Below are positions 7,625 to 11,437 of a DNA stretch of 11,437 nucleotides, piece after piece. Each line of letters begins with the position of its first letter. Position 1 is the stretch's first letter. Both the position numbers and the translations under genes were made by a program. Location of the stretch: assembly GCA_004151065.3 (NCBI GenBank), contig NWUY0300051104.1:5813-17249 (forward strand). Direction: 5' to 3'. The DNA comes from Larix sibirica (lineage: Eukaryota > Streptophyta > Pinopsida > Pinales > Pinaceae). The notes beneath the pieces are model-generated. The model did not search any database and was not told the origin of the DNA. It saw nothing but the letters and a program-made list of their open reading frames with translations.

Positions 7625-8649
7625 ACATGTGCCATCCTCCTTCGATCCACATTTACTCCCTTTACTTGCAACATTAAATTATCCATTAACTCCTGTATAT
7701 GGAGCCTTCCTTTTCCTTTGGCCCTCCTCTTCGGCCTCTCTGCTCGACGGGAACCTTTGTTCCATTGTAGTCAATCCAATGGTTTTTGTTTCACTTGCTC
7801 CGCCTCACATCGACGGTTGTTGTGCATTATTAACACTTCATGAACCCATGCCTTATCTATACCATCAAATCAACTTCATTGGATTGTCTATCATCCTTTA
7901 ATCCAACGGATATCACCACCTTCACCCTTATAGCCATCAACGAATGTCACACATTATCTCTACTCCTATGTTGCCCCTTTTTCACACTCCAAGGTTTGCA
8001 ACATCAATATGGACACAATGATGGCTACTTGGTTACCTCCACACATTGAGCTCCTATTTCCCATTGTCCCTTGAACCTTCCTTTTGATTTCACCCAAATG
8101 TGCATCCCTTGCACACACTACATCACTCCTATCTCATCGAGGTTCTCCTTTATGTTACACTTCTTCAAAACTGTAGCACAATTGGCACATGCCCATTAGT
8201 GCTCCTTCCTAATGGTCACTCATAGAACTGAATACATCTTCCTGATGTATCGCCCGTTGCATCCAAGTTTCCTCTTGCATTGCACTCTTGCAACGTTGAT
8301 ACATTATTGTCATTATGCCATCAGAGTTGGGATATTTCCCCTTCCTCTAGGTTGCATCCATTCCAACTCCATTTCATAATTGACATCTTTTCATCGCCAC
8401 TCTCCGTCGGTGTCATCGCTTCTCCATATTTGCTTTCCATCGATGCTCCCATATACTACTCATCCTTCCAAATCTGATACAATGTGTCGTTGTGACATTA
8501 TTATTGTATATTCCACAACTATTACATCCTCCTTGTCGATTGTTTCCATGATTGCACTAGTTGTTGTTGTGGGAGTCTTGACCTTTCTACTCGATAGTTT
8601 GTGTTTGGTACAATGTATGGTAGAAACCCTTGGTCTTCAAGTTCTTGAT

Positions 8650-9537
8650 AAATTCTACAGTTGTGTGTTGCATCGTCCGAAATATTCCGCATCAATTTGG
8701 TTTTACATTTTCATAATTATAGGGGCATTCTACCATCGAATAGGGCTCAAGAATTTCACATATATAACATAAATAGATTTTCTGAGTCGTGCGGAAGTTC
8801 TCTAGTTTTCTCTCTTATGGTAATAATTTGGGATCTTCTTAAAATTGCGTCATTTCTCTCTGGTATGAATTTTTGTCATCGTGATACCTTCTTCACTAAT
8901 CTTAGGGGAAGTTGTCTCTAGTATGTCCTTTCACTGAGCACGTGGCACACCATAAGTCATTCTACCTCATGGTGAGGTGCTGAAGTGATATTTGAATCAT
9001 TTCGATTTTTTCTTCTAGTCATCTATCAATAGGTCTAGTCAAATATTTTATATTTGACTCAACTCTTAAATATTTATTTAATATGTCATCATATGTCATG
9101 TATTCGTGCAACAGTAATGGTGCCTTTATTTTTGGTTACATCCCTGCAACAAAAATCTAGATCACAACAGCTTGGTCCATTTTGGATGGCATTTGGCTGA
9201 AGAGATATTTGAATCTTCTATCATACTCTCATACTATTTATCCTACTCTTTGCTTGATTTATTTCAGTTTGTATCCAACCAAATTCTTAGTGTCATCTTA
9301 TTTGAAGAATTCCAAGAAAATATCTTTAATTTGTTATTTTTTCTTGGCCCCATCTTCCATGAAATTCATGTACCACATGAGTGCTCTATCCTGGAGGCCA
9401 CCTGTAAACTATTCAATTTTTTTATTCTCATCACCGATAAGGTTAGATTTCCATAGGGCTTCATATGCAAACTAGTATTTCTTAGGATCCCTATCCCCTT
9501 GAAAAATAGGAGTATTTACTAGAATCTGATAAGCCAT
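8650..9537 (-). pseudogene. Ty3/Gypsy-type gag pseudogene
   Basis: Gag forms the particle that packages the element RNA. One minus frame runs from ATG 9537-9535 for about 296 codons without a frameshift but with some 18 stops. The core matches Retrotrans_gag: PIFQGDRDPKKY, YEALWKSNLIGDENKK, GGLQDRALMWYMNFMEDG, KDIFLEFF, EYDRRFKYLFSQMPSKM. Three knuckle-like motifs follow: WCATCSVKGHTRDNF (8949-8908), CYICEILEPYSMVEC (8769-8725) and CGIFRTMQHTTVEF (8691-8650). In each, one or more ligands are changed (Cys to Phe at the last place of the first, His to Tyr-like in the second, two Cys to Phe in the third). The frame can be followed to about 8490. It is plainly non-functional. Gag is sure; lineage within Ty3 is not. 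Confidence 0.85.
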
Positions 9538-10004
9538 GTTAACTAAAATGAATTTTTTACCTTGTTATTGAATGTTTACTAGAGTGAAATGATCGACTGA
9601 TTGACTTATTATTTGATGAAATTTTAGATTTGGCTTATACCATGACATGCATACTTATTCTATGGACTCCGTGTCACTAGGTTAGGTCTCTGATAGTCTG
9701 GTCACTTAAATCAATAATGTTGTTGGTAGGGGGTGTACCTCCACATGGTATGAATAAAATAAATTAAAAGGGTGTCTTCTGAATTCGGGTGTGAAGGTAA
9801 CCACGTAGTGTTAATTGAATCATCATCTAATCTGTATTTTTTCCACAATGATCTAGTTGAATCCATATACTATTGTCTCCTGGTCCTAGTTCCATGTCAC
9901 ACTCGACGATATGTCTGATGATTGCCCAGTTGTCATTATCATTTTTATAGACTCAATGAGAGTTGAGGCATCTAGGATTGCAATATGCAAATATTGCAGG
10001 GTTA
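9538..10004 (-). other. Leader segment before gag, no feature seen
   Basis: About 470 bp with scattered stops in all minus frames. Short protein-like stretches appear (for example around 10000-9880 and 9850-9740) but no frame holds long enough to be called. The plus-strand ORFs here are short and without recognisable domains. Confidence 0.5.
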
Positions 10005-10937
10005 GTACCATCGAATGCGACCGTTCTACCGATGTCGCACCTCACCTTCTCTTTCATCTGGTCAACTTTCCCTTGACTCAACCAAGGCATTTGGCTACTC
10101 GACCATCTCTACCAATTTCTTCTTTATAATTTTTTTTCATGTAAGGGACTTGCAATATCTCTCAACTAATCTCATCACTTGTACCTCCTTTCTCTTTCTA
10201 TTCTCTGGATATCGATTATTTGTTTATGAGTGTCTAGACACTTATTTTGTTGGAGTGGACTTGAATTCTTGTAGGGCTTCACTCTTGTCTTTTTCTGTCG
10301 ATTAGGGTCATTCTTCTATTCATATAACATGGTTAGCAACCCCCACATTACCGACTTGACTCTTACTATTTGATGAGGGTGGGATCAAAAATGGATTTCA
10401 TATACTTAGAAAGTATTCCCACTCATGTTCTTCGACAAAGTGCTCCCAATATTTTTTATTTTGCTCCCATTTTGACGAGGCAGGCATGCCCAATGATGGT
10501 CATGGCTTGACTATGTGGCCGGCTCCATTTTCAATTAAAAATGTATATAGAAAGCTCGGTATTGAACAAAAAATCCTTCGTGAAGGTCAATATAAAACCT
10601 ACTCTGAGCTTGGTCAAATGAATTTCTTCCTTCCACAATTTGGTCTTCACATAATTCTTCGCATATCTTTTCAAACCACATCTACAGATTCGTTCTTCCT
10701 CTATTGTATATCTTTTGCATTAACAAGATTTCATTCTTGGTTTCCAACTTGCTCATGAACAATGTCGAGGAATTTCTTTATCTCATGGGGAATGAATTCT
10801 ATAGATCATTCATGGGACTTAGTGACGAACTTTTCTCGGGCCTGTGCAAGTTTCAACTTGTTCCTTCTAGCATTGTTTTGTATATAATTTGCAATATTCC
10901 AAATCCACCAGTCTCTAATTTCTCTCTCACTCACCAT
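10005..10937 (-). pseudogene. Possible decayed pre-gag ORF or gag N-terminal region
   Basis: From ATG 10937-10935 a minus frame reads REIRDWWIWNIANYIQNNAR then KLKLAQAREKFVTKSHE and IPHEIKKFLDIVHEQVGN, with TGA/TAG interruptions. Near 10655 the sense moves to the next frame (EDQIVEGRNSFDQ, FYIDLHEGFFVQYRAFYIH, to about 10545) and then returns to the first frame (SKWEQNKKYWEHFVEEHEW and a long Lys/Arg/Glu-rich stretch to about 10005). Continuity of polar, helix-like sequence across compensating frameshifts argues for former coding. I do not recognise the family. It could be the N-terminus of gag or a separate ORF upstream of gag, as some Tat/Ogre-type elements have. Confidence 0.4.
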
Positions 10938-10977
10938 TTACATATGTATGACCACTTCGTGTCCTGGGTCAGTACTA

Positions 10978-10993
10978 CCGGCAATAGAACCAA
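10978..10993 (-). promoter_or_regulatory. Degenerate primer-binding site, Athila/Tat-like
   Basis: Directly inside the LTR the minus strand reads TTGGTTCTATTGCCGG. Athila and Tat-type plant elements commonly have TTGGCGCCGTTGCCGG at this place (from memory). Twelve of 16 positions agree and the four differences lie in the CG-rich middle; three are C-to-T or G-to-A. The site location supports the LTR boundary. Confidence 0.5.
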
Positions 10994-11130
10994 TGTTGTA
11001 ATATGAGGGATTACAAGGAGTTACCAGTAGTCCATCAACCAGAATAGATATAAGCATACATATTATACACAATCATACATACATGAGAGAGAAAGGAAAG
11101 TAGAGTAATGGGGACCAAAAGAACAAGTAT

Positions 11131-11137
11131 CTTTATT
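11131..11137 (-). promoter_or_regulatory. Poly(A) signal in the LTR R region
   Basis: The minus strand reads AATAAAG, about 70 nt downstream of the TATA box and inside the LTR, matching the usual place of the polyadenylation signal in R. A single hexamer match in AT-rich DNA is weak on its own. Confidence 0.4.
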
Positions 11138-11202
11138 AGCAGAACATACTAATGATGTACACAAGAAGAGAATAGATATTCTTTCTCCTGGCTCACCAAC
11201 CT

Positions 11203-11211
11203 ATTATATAG
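11203..11211 (-). promoter_or_regulatory. TATA box of the Gypsy LTR
   Basis: The minus strand reads CTATATAATAGG (11211-11200), a near-ideal plant TATA box, about 135 nt into the LTR. With the downstream poly(A) signal it defines a leftward transcription start near 11175. Confidence 0.55.
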
Positions 11212-11346
11212 TTAATACATACAATTATTCAGTTATAATTTCTTAACTGCTCAGTTGGTTTCCCTACCCGACACGACTAATTGAGCCGACTACTTCTTAG
11301 TCAGTTAGCAGGATCTATTCGGATGGCTGAATAGGATCCTCCAACA

Positions 11347-11437
11347 AATATTATGTTTCTATTATAGGTTTTTACACTTTATTTTCCATATAGAGAGTGC
11401 AAAAACTACAGAGTATAAATTCTTTTACTCTTACTTG
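11347..11437. other. Flank outside the Gypsy LTR
   Basis: The last 91 bp lie outside the LTR and show no recognisable feature. The bases next to the LTR (from 11347, AATAT) would be one copy of the target-site duplication, but the other side is not in the window. Confidence 0.4.

Larger units (their letters stand above)
7177..8649 (-). other. Decayed internal region downstream of gag, no domain recognised
   Basis: About 1.47 kb separate the last gag zinc knuckle from the Copia-like LTR. On the minus strand the gag frame can be followed to about 8490 (Asn/Gln/Gly-rich, then Cys-containing) but the number of stops after that is near random expectation. No protease DTG/DSG, RT YxDD or integrase motif is visible in any minus frame. 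The plus-strand ORFs here are antisense to it and hydrophobic/Ser-rich, as expected from the complement of purine-rich DNA. It may be the rest of gag plus spacer, or a non-autonomous internal region. Confidence 0.4.
8490..11346 (-). mobile_element. Truncated Ty3/Gypsy LTR retrotransposon, 5' part
   Basis: In element order: 5' LTR (11346-10994), primer-site-like sequence (10993-10978), a 1.4 kb leader with a decayed possible ORF, then gag. The left limit given is where gag-like sequence fades; the element may run on to about 7177. There is no pol domain and no second copy of the LTR in the window, so the copy is truncated, interrupted by the Copia-like LTR insertion, or a gag-only non-autonomous form. 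Confidence 0.7.
10994..11346 (-). mobile_element. 5' LTR of the Ty3/Gypsy-type element
   Basis: A 353 bp unit bounded by TGTTG (10994-10998) and CAACA (11342-11346), a perfect 5 bp terminal inverted repeat of the TG...CA kind. On the minus strand it begins TGTTGGAGGATCC and ends TATTACAACA. It has a TATA box near the middle and a poly(A) signal some 70 nt further, the order expected for U3-R-U5 transcribed leftwards, and a primer-site-like sequence lies just beyond. There is no second copy for confirmation, so limits rest on end structure and context. Confidence 0.65.

Noticed and set aside
7332-8921. Several plus-strand ORFs of 65-130 codons, Ser/Leu/Pro-rich
   Set aside because: They lie antisense to decayed gag and the purine-rich tract. 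Their hydrophobic composition is what the complement of A/G-rich sequence gives, and no domain or start context supports them.
9172-9475. Two overlapping plus-strand ORFs (94 and 97 codons)
   Set aside because: They are the complement of the gag core, which has clear Retrotrans_gag similarity on the minus strand.
9911-11006. Plus-strand ORFs of 72-100 codons
   Set aside because: No recognisable domain; they overlap the element leader and the LTR edge, and overlap each other in different frames.
1-11437. CRISPR arrays, tRNA or rRNA genes, bacterial operons
   Set aside because: No regularly spaced direct repeats, cloverleaf or rRNA-like sequence was seen, and all coding remnants are eukaryotic retroelements.

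Overview
The window looks like repeat-rich intergenic DNA from a seed plant nuclear genome. It is AT-rich, has no intact protein-coding gene that I can support, and holds at least three retrotransposon remnants, all on the minus strand. The plant assignment rests on domain content: a DUF4283 / zf-CCHC_4 type ORF1, a LINE ORF2 that ends in a zf-RVT and RNase H module, and a Ty3-type LTR whose downstream sequence resembles the primer site of Athila/Tat-type elements. The age and single-base decay of the copies would suit a gymnosperm or another large genome, but that is inference.

Region 1 (about 71-6302, minus strand) is a nearly full-length plant L1-clade LINE. In element order it has a short 5' leader (6302-6107), ORF1 (6106-4643: DUF4283-like region then a CCHC knuckle), and ORF2 (4667-502: AP-type endonuclease, reverse transcriptase, zf-RVT, RNase H). 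A 3' untranslated region follows and runs into AT-rich microsatellite sequence. ORF1 and ORF2 overlap by 25 nt in different frames. Both are dead: ORF1 has eight in-frame stops and ORF2 has many stops plus three frameshifts and a lost catalytic Asp in RT motif A. A (TA)n-ATTTTA string lies at both edges and may be the target-site duplication.

Region 2 (6329-7166) has about 560 bp with no recognisable content, then a tRNA-iMet-type primer-binding site (6891-6901) next to a candidate 260 bp LTR (6907-7166) of a different, Copia-like element whose coding part is missing.

Region 3 (about 7177-11346, minus strand) is the 5' part of a decayed Ty3/Gypsy-type element. It has a 353 bp 5' LTR with TGTTG/CAACA ends (10994-11346), a degenerate primer site (10978-10993), a decayed possibly coding leader (10937-about 10005), and a gag pseudogene with a Retrotrans_gag core and three damaged zinc knuckles (9537-8650). 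About 1.4 kb of purine-biased sequence follows. No protease, RT or integrase and no matching 3' LTR are visible. The plus-strand ORFs over this part are antisense to the remnants.

I found no CRISPR, operon, tRNA, rRNA or host gene, and no convincing new biological system. The points most worth a second look are the Athila/Tat-like primer site with a possible pre-gag ORF, the transition-type decay pattern shared by independent elements, and the nested AT-microsatellite insertion of the LINE.
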